Below, piece by piece: positions 1-9,000 of a stretch of DNA of 64,000 nucleotides. Position numbers and translations under genes: made by a program. Numbering within the stretch: the first letter of the stretch is position 1; each line of letters opens with the position of its first letter. The notes below the pieces were generated by a model. That model was not told where the DNA came from. It made no database searches and saw nothing but the letters and a program-made list of their open reading frames with translations. The stretch lies in the NCBI GenBank assembly GCA_963719645.1, contig CAVRCT010000003.1:1-64000 (forward strand), written 5' to 3'. The stretch is from CAVRCT01 sp963719645 (GTDB lineage: Bacteria > Pseudomonadota > Gammaproteobacteria > DSM-16500).

Positions 1-40
1 AAAAGCAAAATCTTTTCTTCACAAGCTGCTGCAAAATGCG

Positions 41-154
41 CCGCTTTGAAACTGAGCCGCGACCGTCAGGGAGCGATCACCGACGATTCTATTTTCGCCT
101 ATATCAATTCAGGATGCATAACACTCCCTACCGGTCGCGGCTCAGTTTAAAACT
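41..154. mobile_element. MITE-like palindrome, family A, inverted copy
   Basis: The ends are long imperfect inverted repeats containing GAGCCGCGACCGTCAGGGAG and its complement. The reverse complement of the centre matches the centres of two copies at 33005-33268, so this copy lies in the opposite orientation. There is no coding capacity. It is a short non-autonomous repeat of unknown mobilising enzyme. Confidence 0.65.
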
Positions 155-181
155 GTCCGTCATCTGTTAATTGCAAGAGGC

Positions 182-415
182 GCTTAAAAATGGACTTACA
201 TTCCTGAGCGTTCAAGAAAGGACTGCCAACCCGGGCGCTTAAGAAAGGGCTGCCATCCTGAGTGCTTAAGAAAGGGCTGTCATCCTGAGTGCTTTTCGCT
301 CCGAAGGATCCCCCTATATAGTAGAGAGACGCTTAAAAAGATCTTTAGCTAAACATCAGAAATTTGCAGGAGATCCAGAGCGAAAAGCACTCACGATGAC
401 AGCTCTTTCTAAAGC
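182..415. repeat. Composite repeat, family B (27-bp tandem units plus palindrome)
   Basis: Tandem units of about 27 bp start near 183, 210, 237 and 264; the best are two copies of GCTTAAGAAAGGGCTGYCAT plus a short tail. A palindrome follows, with arms built on AGTGCTTTTCGCTCCGAAGG around a loop containing CTATATAGTAGAGAGA. The same structure recurs at 53224-53485 and as a fragment near 54125-54190. The rest of the first 600 bp shows no gene. Confidence 0.65.
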
Positions 416-545
416 AACCCCTCGCAATTGACAGATGATCGGCATAAAACTATGCAACAACGCCCTTAAAAAATAGGGAATTTATATAAAACATTTACCA
501 ACTTCTAGCAATATGTAGATTTTTCAAAATTTAATAATAATTTAT

Positions 546-574
546 TTGCTATCTCTATGTATATTGCATAGAAT
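546..574 (+). promoter_or_regulatory. Sigma70 promoter of the tRNA-tuf operon
   Basis: TTGCTA at 546-551 and TAGAAT at 569-574 are separated by 17 bp and lie about 30 bp upstream of the first tRNA. A GC-containing discriminator follows. The position fits transcription of the tRNA-Thr/Tyr/Gly/Thr-tuf operon. Confidence 0.6.
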
Positions 575-608
575 TGCCTCCCAATTTAGTAAGAACTTTA
601 ATTTGATT

Positions 609-684
609 GCTGGCGTAGCTCAGCTGGTAGAGCAACTGATTTGTAATCAGTAGGTCGTCGGTTCGACTCCGACCGCTAGCTCCA
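609..684 (+). tRNA. tRNA-Thr (TGT)
   Basis: A cloverleaf can be drawn with acceptor GCTGGCG pairing CGCTAGC, anticodon stem ACTGA/TCAGT around loop TTTGTAA, T-arm GTTCGACTC and an encoded CCA. The anticodon TGT reads ACA. It is the first of four tRNAs ahead of tuf, the thrU-tyrU-glyT-thrT order known from enteric bacteria. Confidence 0.95.
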
Positions 685-805
685 TATGTGTGATTATTCG
701 AAGTGGGTAGTACTAAATAAAACAATAAACTAACGATATGCAATAAAATGAAAGTTAGTTGACATCTCGATGATCCTGAAGGAAAATTCAGGGCTCGATT
801 TTTGA

Positions 806-887
806 GGAGGGGTTCCCGAGCGGCCAAAGGGATCAGACTGTAAATCTGACGGCTCTGCCTTCGAAGGTTCGAATCCTTCCCCCTCCA
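806..887 (+). tRNA. tRNA-Tyr (GTA)
   Basis: This is a class II tRNA with a long variable arm. Acceptor GGAGGGG pairs CCCCTCC, and the anticodon loop of CAGACTGTAAATCTG gives GTA. The discriminator is A and no CCA is encoded, unlike the neighbouring tRNAs, so CCA must be added after transcription. Confidence 0.95.
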
Positions 888-983
888 TTCTAGAGGATAA
901 AAATTAGAAACTTGGCGGATAGAAAACTAATGCAGGCTTCAAGCACGTTGGTAATTTTTATTTTTTAGTGTTAAGTATTTAGT

Positions 984-1057
984 GCGGGCGTAGTTCAATG
1001 GTAGAACTTCAGCCTTCCAAGCTGATAGCGTGGGTTCGATTCCCATCGCCCGCTCCA
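984..1057 (+). tRNA. tRNA-Gly (TCC)
   Basis: Acceptor GCGGGCG pairs CGCCCGC. The anticodon arm TCAGC-CTTCCAA-GCTGA gives TCC, and TCCA ends the gene. It lies one base from the next tRNA, so the two are processed from one precursor. Confidence 0.95.
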
Positions 1058-1058
1058 T

Positions 1059-1134
<76 letters not shown>

Positions 1135-1200
1135 GTTGTTGGTAGTTGTATTGATTATGAAAGATATTCTAAATTATTTCTTGCTATAGGAGCATCTGAA

Positions 1201-2391
1201 ATGGCCAAACAAGCTTTTGAACGCAATAAACCACATTTAAATGTCGGCACAATTGGGCACGTAGATCATGGTAAGACCACGTTAACAGCGGCCTTAACAA
1301 AATGTATGGCAGACAAATTTGGCGGCGAAACATTAGCATACGACCAGATTGATAAAGCGCCAGAAGAAAAAGCACGTGGAATCACGATTGCTACAGCGCA
1401 TGTTGAGTATCAATCCGACAAGCGCCACTATGCGCATGTTGATTGTCCAGGCCACGCAGATTATGTAAAGAACATGATTACAGGCGCAGCCCAGATGGAT
1501 GGAGCGATCTTAGTTGTATCAGCCGCAGATGGTCCAATGCCGCAAACAAGAGAGCACATTCTGTTAGCCCGTCAAGTAGGTGTACCTTATATTGTTGTGT
1601 TCTTAAACAAAGCGGACATGGTAGACGACAAAGAACTATTAGAACTTGTGGAAATGGAAGTCAGAGATTTATTGACTAGCTATAATTTCCCAGGCGACAA
1701 GACACCTATTATTATTGGTTCTGCATTGAAAGCATTAGAAGGTGATGCGAGCGAAATTGGTGTTCCTGCTATTTTTAAATTAGTCCAAGCAATGGATGAA
1801 TATTTCCCGCAACCCGAACGTCAAATTGACAAACCATTCTTATTGCCAATTGAAGATGTATTCTCAATTTCAGGTCGAGGCACCGTTGTAACAGGTCGAG
1901 TTGAAAGAGGAATTGTAAAAGTCGGTGAAGAGTTAGAAATTATTGGCTTAAAGCCCACCTTAAAGACAATTTGTACGGGCGTAGAGATGTTCCGCAAATT
2001 GTTAGATGAAGGTAGAGCGGGTGATAACGTTGGCGTATTACTAAGAGGCACGAAGCGAGAAGAAGTTGAACGCGGTCAAGTGTTAGCAAAACCAGGTTCA
2101 ATTACACCGCACACCAAATTCGAGTCAGAAGTTTATATTTTGTCAAAAGAAGAAGGTGGAAGACATACTCCGTTTTTCAAAGGATATCGTCCCCAGTTTT
2201 ACTTCAGAACAACTGACGTGACAGGTGAAGTGCAATTACCAGAAGGTGTTGAAATGGTTATGCCAGGAGACAACATCAAGATGGTAGTTAATTTAATTGT
2301 TCCAATTGCGATGGAAGATGGGGTAAGATTCGCGATTCGTGAAGGTGGTCGCACGGTTGGCGCAGGTGTTGTGACTAAAGTTATAGAATAA
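1201..2391 (+). CDS. tuf: Elongation factor Tu (copy 1)
   Basis: GTPase that carries aminoacyl-tRNA to the ribosomal A site. The 396-residue protein has the P-loop GHVDHGKTTL at about 19-28, DCPGHADY at about 81-88 and NKAD at about 136-139, followed by the two beta-barrel domains. The ATG at 1201 is chosen because AGGAG lies 10 bases upstream; the frame stays open further upstream only through the tRNA. It is cotranscribed with the four upstream tRNAs and followed by tRNA-Trp. It differs at about nine residues from the second copy at 17812, with long nearly identical DNA blocks that suggest gene conversion. Confidence 0.98.
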   Translation: MAKQAFERNKPHLNVGTIGHVDHGKTTLTAALTKCMADKFGGETLAYDQIDKAPEEKARGITIATAHVEYQSDKRHYAHVDCPGHADYVKNMITGAAQMDGAILVVSAADGPMPQTREHILLARQVGVPYIVVFLNKADMVDDKELLELVEMEVRDLLTSYNFPGDKTPIIIGSALKALEGDASEIGVPAIFKLVQAMDEYFPQPERQIDKPFLLPIEDVFSISGRGTVVTGRVERGIVKVGEELEIIGLKPTLKTICTGVEMFRKLLDEGRAGDNVGVLLRGTKREEVERGQVLAKPGSITPHTKFESEVYILSKEEGGRHTPFFKGYRPQFYFRTTDVTGEVQLPEGVEMVMPGDNIKMVVNLIVPIAMEDGVRFAIREGGRTVGAGVVTKVIE

Positions 2392-2395
2392 CAAT

Positions 2396-2471
2396 AGGCC
2401 AGTAGCTCAATTGGCAGAGCGGCGGTCTCCAAAACCGCAGGTTGGGGGTTCGATTCCCTCCTGGCCTGCCA
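2396..2471 (+). tRNA. tRNA-Trp (CCA)
   Basis: Acceptor AGGCCAG pairs CTGGCCT. The anticodon arm GCGGT-CTCCAAA-ACCGC gives CCA, and the 3' CCA is encoded. It lies 4 bases after the tuf stop and before secE, a placement seen in several gammaproteobacteria. Confidence 0.95.
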
Positions 2472-2519
2472 AATAAAATATAAAAGTCAATATAACAAGA
2501 GGCTTAAGGCAAAACTGTG

Positions 2520-2900
2520 ATGGCGTTTAAGACAGAAAATGAAACAACTTCAAACCTAGATTGGCTAAAATGGTTTGTTGTGCTTTTTTTATTAGTTGCT
2601 GGAATTGTAGCTAACTATTACTATAGCACCCAGCCATGGCCCTTGCGTGTTTTGGGTTGGCTGTTCTTATTGGCTATCGTGAGTGCTGTTGCATCACAAA
2701 CAGTATTAGGGAAGGCGGCAATAGCATTTGCTCGTGATTCGAAAGTAGAATTGCGAAAAGTATTTTGGCCTACACGTCAGGAAACTGTGCAAACTACACT
2801 GTTTGTAGCCGCGATGGTTGTTGTTTTAGCGATTATATTGTGGGGAGCTGATAGCGTTTTAATGTGGTTAATCGGCTGGCTTACAGGACAGAGAGGATAA
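2520..2900 (+). CDS. secE: Protein translocase subunit SecE
   Basis: Essential inner-membrane subunit that clamps the SecY channel. The 126-residue protein has three predicted membrane segments (about 18-36, 43-60 and 92-115), as in the long enteric SecE. The conserved cytoplasmic stretch VELRKVFWPTRQETVQTT precedes the last helix. A GTG lies directly before the ATG and could also serve as start. nusG begins 2 bases after the stop, the standard secE-nusG pair. Confidence 0.96.
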   Translation: MAFKTENETTSNLDWLKWFVVLFLLVAGIVANYYYSTQPWPLRVLGWLFLLAIVSAVASQTVLGKAAIAFARDSKVELRKVFWPTRQETVQTTLFVAAMVVVLAIILWGADSVLMWLIGWLTGQRG

Positions 2901-2901
2901 A

Positions 2902-3453
2902 ATGAACGAAGAAGTTAAAAAGAAAAAACGTTGGTATGTCGTTCATGCTTATTCTGGCTTCGAAAATTTTGTGAAACAAGCGTTGACTGAACGTATTCAA
3001 CGCGATGGTTTAGAAGACAGTTTTGGTAGCATCTTAGTGCCTACCGAAGAAGTTGTAGAGTTGAGAGCAGGTCAAAAACGTAAGAGCGAACGTAAGTTTT
3101 TTCCAGGCTATGTGCTAGTTGAAATGGAAATGGATGAAAAAACTTGGCACATGGTTAAATCAATACCGAAAGTATTGGGCTTTATTGGCGGCACAAGCGA
3201 TAAGCCAGCTCCCATTACAGCAAAAGAAGCTGACACGATTTTACAAAGAGTTCAGGACAGCACAGACAAACCGAAACCCAAGGTTTTATTTGAAATGGGC
3301 GAAGTCGTTCGAGTTATTGATGGGCCATTTGCAGACTTCAATGGTGTTGTTGAAGAAGTGAATTACGAAAAAAATCGCTTACGAGTAGCGGTACTGATTT
3401 TTGGTCGTTCTACGCCGGTAGAATTGCAATTCGACCAAGTAGAAAAAGGATAA
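2902..3453 (+). CDS. nusG: Transcription termination/antitermination protein NusG
   Basis: NusG binds RNA polymerase, suppresses pausing, and links polymerase to Rho and to ribosomal protein S10. The 183-residue protein has the NGN domain (WYVVHAYSGFE near 12-22, PGYVLVEM near 68-75) and a C-terminal KOW domain around GEVVRVIDGPFADFNGVVEE. It lies directly behind secE and is followed by a terminator-like hairpin at 3470-3504 that may attenuate transcription into rplK. Confidence 0.97.
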   Translation: MNEEVKKKKRWYVVHAYSGFENFVKQALTERIQRDGLEDSFGSILVPTEEVVELRAGQKRKSERKFFPGYVLVEMEMDEKTWHMVKSIPKVLGFIGGTSDKPAPITAKEADTILQRVQDSTDKPKPKVLFEMGEVVRVIDGPFADFNGVVEEVNYEKNRLRVAVLIFGRSTPVELQFDQVEKG

Positions 3454-3469
3454 TTTTTTGATTCTTACT

Positions 3470-3504
3470 TGCGGAGCAGCTGTATGCTCTCGCAGTATTT
3501 TTTT
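3470..3504 (+). terminator. Terminator/attenuator between nusG and rplK
   Basis: A GC-rich stem (TGCGGAGC with GCTCTCGCA, one bulge) is followed after TA by seven T residues. In related genomes secE-nusG and rplKAJL-rpoBC are partly separate units, so this may act as a partial terminator. Confidence 0.6.
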
Positions 3505-3561
3505 GTTTAAACAAATAGGGGAGCTTTATTAAAAGCGTTTGTACCCACAGGAGTTACTAAG

Positions 3562-3999
3562 ATGGCAAAGAAAGTTAAAGCGCTGATTAAGCTGCAAGTG
3601 AAAGGCGCAGCTGCAAATCCAAGTCCGCCGGTTGGCCCAGCACTAGGTCAGCATGGTGTGAATATTATGGAGTTTTGTAAGGCATTCAATGCACAAACAC
3701 AAACACCAGAAAGACAAGGTAAACCATTACCTGTTGAAATTACAGTATTCGAAGACCGCAGTTTTACGTTTATTATTAAAACACCACCTGCTTCACATTT
3801 AATTAAAGAAGCAGTCGGTATCGAAAGCGGAAGCAGTACACCCAACACCAATAAAGTCGGCAAGATTACACGTAAACAACTCGAAGAAATTGCGAAAGTT
3901 AAAATGCCAGACTTAAATGCAGCAAGTGTTGAAGCAGCAATGCGTTCAATTGCTGGCAGTGCGCGCAGTATGGGTGTTGAAGTAGAAGGAGGCGTATAA
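3562..3999 (+). CDS. rplK: 50S ribosomal protein L11
   Basis: L11 binds the GTPase-associated region of 23S rRNA and is needed for RelA activation. The 145-residue protein starts MAKKVKALIKLQVKG and carries the proline-rich NPSPPVGPALGQHGVNIMEF that binds thiostrepton-type drugs. Its C-terminal rRNA-binding domain includes KVKMPDLNA. rplA begins 1 base after the stop, the classic L11 operon in which L1 represses its own mRNA. Confidence 0.98.
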   Translation: MAKKVKALIKLQVKGAAANPSPPVGPALGQHGVNIMEFCKAFNAQTQTPERQGKPLPVEITVFEDRSFTFIIKTPPASHLIKEAVGIESGSSTPNTNKVGKITRKQLEEIAKVKMPDLNAASVEAAMRSIAGSARSMGVEVEGGV

Positions 4000-4000
4000 C

Positions 4001-4696
4001 ATGGCTACGATTTCAAAAAGAGTACGAGCAATTCGTGAAAAAGTGCAGCACGGCAAAGTTTTTACAGCGGCTGAAGCGTTAGCTTTATTAAAGAGCTTAC
4101 CCTTAGCAAAGTTTCGTGAAAGTGTCGATATTGCAGTTAATTTAGGTATTGATCCACGGAAATCGGATCAAGCTGTTAGAGGCTCCGTTGTCTTACCAAA
4201 AGGGACGGGTCGTGAAATTCGAGTGGCTGTCTTTACGACACCTGCGCATGCTGACGCTGCGAAGAAAGCTGGTGCCGACATTGTAGGCCTGGAAGATTTA
4301 GCTGAAAAAGTGAAAGCAGGTGAAATTAATTTTGATGTAGTCGTGGCAACACCTGATGCAATGCGTGTTGTTGGTCAACTAGGTCAGGTGTTAGGCCCGC
4401 GCGGTTTAATGCCAAATCCAAAAGATGGCACAGTCACTGCAGATGTTGCGGGTGCAGTTAAAAATGCAAAAGCTGGACAAGTTCGTTATCGAACCGATAA
4501 AGCAGGTGTTATTCATTGCCCAATCGGAAAAGTTGATTTTGATCTTGCTGATTTAACCGTGAATCTTGAGGCCATTCTTGGTGCATTAAAGAAAGCAAAA
4601 CCAAGTACTGCAAAAGGTATTTACTTTAAAAAAATTACCATTTCCAGCACGATGGGCCCAGGATTACAAATTGATATTTCGAGCGTTGGAGTTTAA
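4001..4696 (+). CDS. rplA: 50S ribosomal protein L1
   Basis: L1 forms the mobile stalk that helps release deacylated tRNA, and it is the translational repressor of the L11 operon. The 231-residue protein has full family length and the signature GQLGQVLGPRGLMPNPK near residues 125-141. It is directly behind rplK and is followed by the L10 leader region rather than immediately by rplJ. Confidence 0.98.
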   Translation: MATISKRVRAIREKVQHGKVFTAAEALALLKSLPLAKFRESVDIAVNLGIDPRKSDQAVRGSVVLPKGTGREIRVAVFTTPAHADAAKKAGADIVGLEDLAEKVKAGEINFDVVVATPDAMRVVGQLGQVLGPRGLMPNPKDGTVTADVAGAVKNAKAGQVRYRTDKAGVIHCPIGKVDFDLADLTVNLEAILGALKKAKPSTAKGIYFKKITISSTMGPGLQIDISSVGV

Positions 4697-4719
4697 CGCT
4701 TATTTAAAGACTTTGTGCG

Positions 4720-4930
4720 TTATTGACGAATGAACCTTGATTTGGATACAAGTTTAAAAGGCGAATTTAAGCAATAACTGTCAAAGACCGTAGGTGCGAG
4801 AGCCTAAATGATATTTAGATGCATGAAACCTTGTTGAATGCAGAAAATATCAGCCTACGCAGACGGTAATGTCTAAGTGTTGTTATGACATTGCTGTTCG
4901 TCAATCAAGTGTTATTTCGATAACGCTTAG
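4720..4930 (+). promoter_or_regulatory. L10 leader (rplJL autoregulatory RNA)
   Basis: The spacer between rplA and rplJ is highly structured. TTGACGAA (4723-4730) pairs TTCGTCAA (4897-4904). Inside, ACCGTAGG near 4787 pairs CCTACGCAGACGGT near 4854-4867, the kind of bulged stem that the L10-(L12)4 complex binds in enterics. A GTTAT-TTCG-ATAAC hairpin lies just before the rplJ Shine-Dalgarno. Assignment to the L10 leader family rests on position and fold. Confidence 0.7.
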
Positions 4931-4947
4931 TGTTAGGAGGTATTAGA

Positions 4948-5478
4948 GTGACCTTAAGACTAGATGATAAAAAAGCCATTGTTGCTGAGGTAGCAGAGGT
5001 TGCTAGAGGTGCTTCATCTATTGTTGCTGCTAATTATAGTGGCTTAACAGTAGGCCAGTTGACCGAGTTACGTAAAAATGCACGTCAAGCAGGTGTATAC
5101 ATGCGAGTTATCCGCAATACATTGGCAAGAAGAGCATTTGAAGGAACAAAGTTTTCTTGTATGGATCCAGCGTTAGTTGGACCATTGGTACTTGCTTTTT
5201 CGAAAGAAGAGCCAGGTGCTGCTGCGCGTGTTTTTAAAGATTTTGTCAAGAAATGCGATAAGTTAGAAGTAACAGCTCTTTCAATCGATGGGCAATTACT
5301 TCCAGGGAAAGATCTCGCAAGATTGGCAAGTTTACCAACACGTGACGAAGCAATTTCTCAATTGATGTCTGTCATGCTCGCACCGATTACCAAATTTGTG
5401 CGCACATTAGCAGAACCTCATGGCAAATTAGTTCGTACGATTGCAGCTGTTCGTGATCAAAAACAGAAATCTGCATAA
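4948..5478 (+). CDS. rplJ: 50S ribosomal protein L10
   Basis: L10 anchors L7/L12 dimers to the ribosomal stalk and autoregulates rplJL. The product is 176 residues. The GTG at 4948 is chosen because AGGAGG (4935-4940) lies 7 bases upstream and the product then begins TLRLDDKKAIVAEV, matching the family; the frame extends back to 4930 but lacks a ribosome site there. The C-terminal helix that binds L7/L12 is present. Confidence 0.96.
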   Translation: MTLRLDDKKAIVAEVAEVARGASSIVAANYSGLTVGQLTELRKNARQAGVYMRVIRNTLARRAFEGTKFSCMDPALVGPLVLAFSKEEPGAAARVFKDFVKKCDKLEVTALSIDGQLLPGKDLARLASLPTRDEAISQLMSVMLAPITKFVRTLAEPHGKLVRTIAAVRDQKQKSA

Positions 5479-5518
5479 TACATTTAAATTTTAACCTTTT
5501 AGTGGAGTGATGAGAATC

Positions 5519-5893
5519 ATGGCCGTTAGCAAAGAAGATATTTTAGAAGCAATTTCAAACATGAGTGTAATGGATGTCGTTGAATTAATTAAATCCATGG
5601 AAGATAAATTTGGTGTGTCTGCCGCTACAGCTGTTGCTGTTGCTGCTCCCGCAGCGAGCGAAGGCGCTGCCGCGGAAGAAAAAACTGAATTTACAATTGT
5701 CATGACAAAGCCAGGCGAAAACAAGATCAACGTTATTAAAGCTATCCGCACAATTACCGGATTAGGCTTGAAAGAAGCGAAAGATCTTGCTGAAGCAGCT
5801 TCAGCAGTTATTAAAGAAGGCGTCAACAAAGCAACTGCAGCCGATATCAAGAAACAGCTTGAAGAAGCGGGTGCAACTGTTGAAGTTAAGTAA
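5519..5893 (+). CDS. rplL: 50S ribosomal protein L7/L12
   Basis: L7/L12 is the multicopy stalk protein that recruits translational GTPases. The 124-residue protein has an N-terminal dimerisation helix, an Ala-rich hinge (about 36-54, AATAVAVAAPAASEG) and a C-terminal domain with KINVIKAIRTITGLGLKEAK. The ATG at 5519 follows a GGAGTG ribosome site; GTG and ATG codons slightly upstream in frame are less likely starts. It is cotranscribed with rplJ. Confidence 0.97.
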   Translation: MAVSKEDILEAISNMSVMDVVELIKSMEDKFGVSAATAVAVAAPAASEGAAAEEKTEFTIVMTKPGENKINVIKAIRTITGLGLKEAKDLAEAASAVIKEGVNKATAADIKKQLEEAGATVEVK

Positions 5894-5898
5894 TAACT

Positions 5899-5961
5899 TA
5901 TTTGTCAGCGAGCGAATAGCTTGCTGACATAAGTGTAGCCGGGGATTAACAGTCCCTGGCC
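5899..5961 (+). promoter_or_regulatory. Double hairpin in the rplL-rpoB spacer
   Basis: One hairpin has arms TGTCAGC and GCTGACA; the next is GCCGGGGA with TCCCTGGC. In enterics this spacer holds an attenuator and an RNase III processing site that set the ratio of ribosomal protein to polymerase mRNA. The same role is inferred here from position. Confidence 0.5.
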
Positions 5962-6064
5962 TATTTCTATTCCCTGTTATTTAGAGGCACTTAAGCGGGA
6001 ATGTGGTAAAACACGATTGCTTTAAATAATCGCTTTAATCGACCATCATGCAGAGGTATCTTAC

Positions 6065-9000
6065 ATGGGTTCAACATACTCATACACTGAGAAAAAACGC
6101 ATTCGTAAAGACTTCGGTAAGCATCCCAGCACTATCGGGACTCCTCCCTTACTTCAATTACAGTTAGAATCATATGAAAGGTTTTTGCAAGCAGATGCAG
6201 ATCCAGAAAAGCGAGCTATTTTCGGCTTGCACGCTGCTTTTAAGTCAGTCTTCCCAATCATCAGTTTTTCAGGAAGTTCTGAATTAGAGTATGTAAGTTA
6301 TCGTTTAGGCGAACCCGTTTTTGATGTTAAAGAATGTAAAATGCGCGGTTTAACGTATGGCGCTTCATTGCGCGTTAAAGTCCGATTGGTTCATTATGAT
6401 AAAGACGCGGTAGGCGACACTAGAGTTGTTAAAGATGTAAAAGAACAAGAAGTTTATATGGGTGAAATGCCCTTAATGACCGGCCATGGTACATTTGTAA
6501 TTAATGGTACCGAGCGTGTTATCGTATCACAATTACACCGTTCGCCAGGCGTCTTCTTTGAGCATGATCGCGGCAAAACACATTCATCTGGTAAATTATT
6601 ATTTTCAGCGCGTGTTATTCCTTATCGCGGCTCATGGCTTGATTTCGAATTTGATCCGAAAGATGCAATATATGTGCGTATTGATCGCCGCAGAAAATTG
6701 CCAGCGACCATATTGCTACGAGCATTAGATTACTCAGTTGAAAGCATTCTCGGTATTTTCTTCGAAAATAATGTATTTCATATTGGAAAATAATGAGTTT
6801 AGTTTAGATCTTATTCCAGAGCGTTTGCGCGGTGAAATTGCACCCTTTGAAATTAAGAAAGCTGGGAAAGTTATTGTTGAGCAAGGTAGACGTATTACAG
6901 TACGACATATCGCTCAATTAGAAAAAGCAAACATTAAAAATTTAGAAGTACCCGCTGACTACATAATTGGGAAAGTTCTCGCTAAATCAGTTGTGAGCAA
7001 AGAAACAGGCGAAATTTTAGCGAATGCCAATGATGTTATCACGGCAGACATTTTAAAAGCATTTATCGCTTCTAAAGTCAAAAAATTTGAAACGTTGTAC
7101 ATCAATGAAATTGATCATGGTGCTTATATATCAGACACATTACGCGTTGATCCAACGAATAATGCATTAGAAGCATTGGTTGAAATTTATCGCATGATGC
7201 GTCCAGGTGAGCCACCGACGAAAGAAGCAGCTGAAGCATTATTTAAAAATTTATTTTTTACACCTGAGCGTTATGATTTATCCGACGTAGGTCGTATGAA
7301 GTTTAATCGCCGTGTGGGTCGATCAGAAATTACGGGTCCAGGTGTATTAACAAAAGATGATATTATTGATGTCTTAAAGACACTGATCAGTATTCGAAAC
7401 GGTGAAGGCACAGTTGATGACATCGATCACCTCGGCAATCGTCGTGTTCGTAGTGTCGGTGAAATGACAGAAAATCAATTCCGTGTTGGCTTCGTTCGTG
7501 TTGAACGTGCCGTCAAAGAACGGTTGAGCTTGTCTGAATCCGAAAACTTGATGCCCCAAGATTTAATCAATGCAAAACCCGTTTCTGCGGCCATTAAAGA
7601 ATTTTTTGGTTCAAGTCAATTGTCGCAATTTATGGATCAAAATAATCCATTGTCTGAAATCACACATAAACGACGTGTTTCAGCACTTGGGCCGGGTGGT
7701 TTAACCAGAGAACGTGCAAGCTTTGAAGTACGTGACGTTCATACTACACATTACGGTCGAGTTTGCCCAATTGAAACGCCTGAAGGTCCAAACATTGGTT
7801 TGATTAACTCACTTGCTGTTTATGCACGCACGAACGAATATGGTTTTTTAGAAACACCTTATCGGAAAGTAATTAATAGCAAAGTGACGGATGAAGTTGT
7901 GTATCTGTCCGCAATTGAAGAAGGCGATTATGTCATTGCCCAGGCCAATGCGACTCAAGATACCAAAGGTAAATTAATGGATGCATTAGTTCCGGTTCGA
8001 CATAAAAATGAATCCACATTGACAACGCCTGATCGCGTTCAATTTATGGATGTTTCACCTAAACAAATTGTGTCAGTTGCCGCTGCATTAATTCCATTTT
8101 TAGAACATGACGATGCGAACCGTGCGTTGATGGGATCCAACATGCAACGTCAAGCTGTACCTACCTTGAAGACAGAAAAACCATTAGTCGGTACGGGTAT
8201 GGAACGGATTGTTGCGAAAGATTCCGGCGTAACAGAGGTTGCTAAACGAGGCGGTATTGTTGATTATGTTGATGCATCACGTATCGTTGTTCGTGTGAAT
8301 GATGATGAAGCAGAAGCAGGCTAAACCGGTGTTGATATTTATAACCTGACCAAATATACCCGTACCAATCAAGATACTTGTATCAACCAACGTCCATTAG
8401 TGAACAAAGGGGATATGATTGAGAAAGGGGATGTATTAGCAGATGGTCAATCAACTGATATGGGTGAATTAGCATTAGGTCAAAATCTTTTAGTCGCATT
8501 CATGCCCTGGAATGGTTACAACTTCGAAGATTCTATCTTAATTTCTGAACGTGTTGTGCAAGAGGATCGATTCACCAGTATTCATATTGAAGAATTAACC
8601 TGTGTAGCACGCGATACGAAACTAGGTGTTGAAGAAGTCACTGCGGATATTCCGAATGTTGGCGAAAGCGCATTATCTAAATTAGATGAATGCGGTATTG
8701 TTTATATCGGTGCAGAAGTGAAATCAGGCGATATTTTAGTAGGTAAAGTGACACCTAAAGGTGAAACACAATTAACTCCTGAAGAAAAATTATTGCGTGC
8801 TATTTTCGGTGAAAAAGCATCTGATGTGAAAGATACTTCATTACGCGTTCCTACCGGCATGGAAGGAACCGTCATTGACGTTCAAGTGTTTACTCGCGAA
8901 GGTGTTGAAAAAGATGCTCGCGTGCTTGAAATTGAACGAAATGAATTAGCCAAAGCGAAACAAGATTTAAGCGATGAACTACGTATTCGTGAAAATGATA

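Noticed and set aside
555..827. 90-residue open frame on the - strand
   Set aside because: It covers two tRNA genes and repeats; no coding signs.
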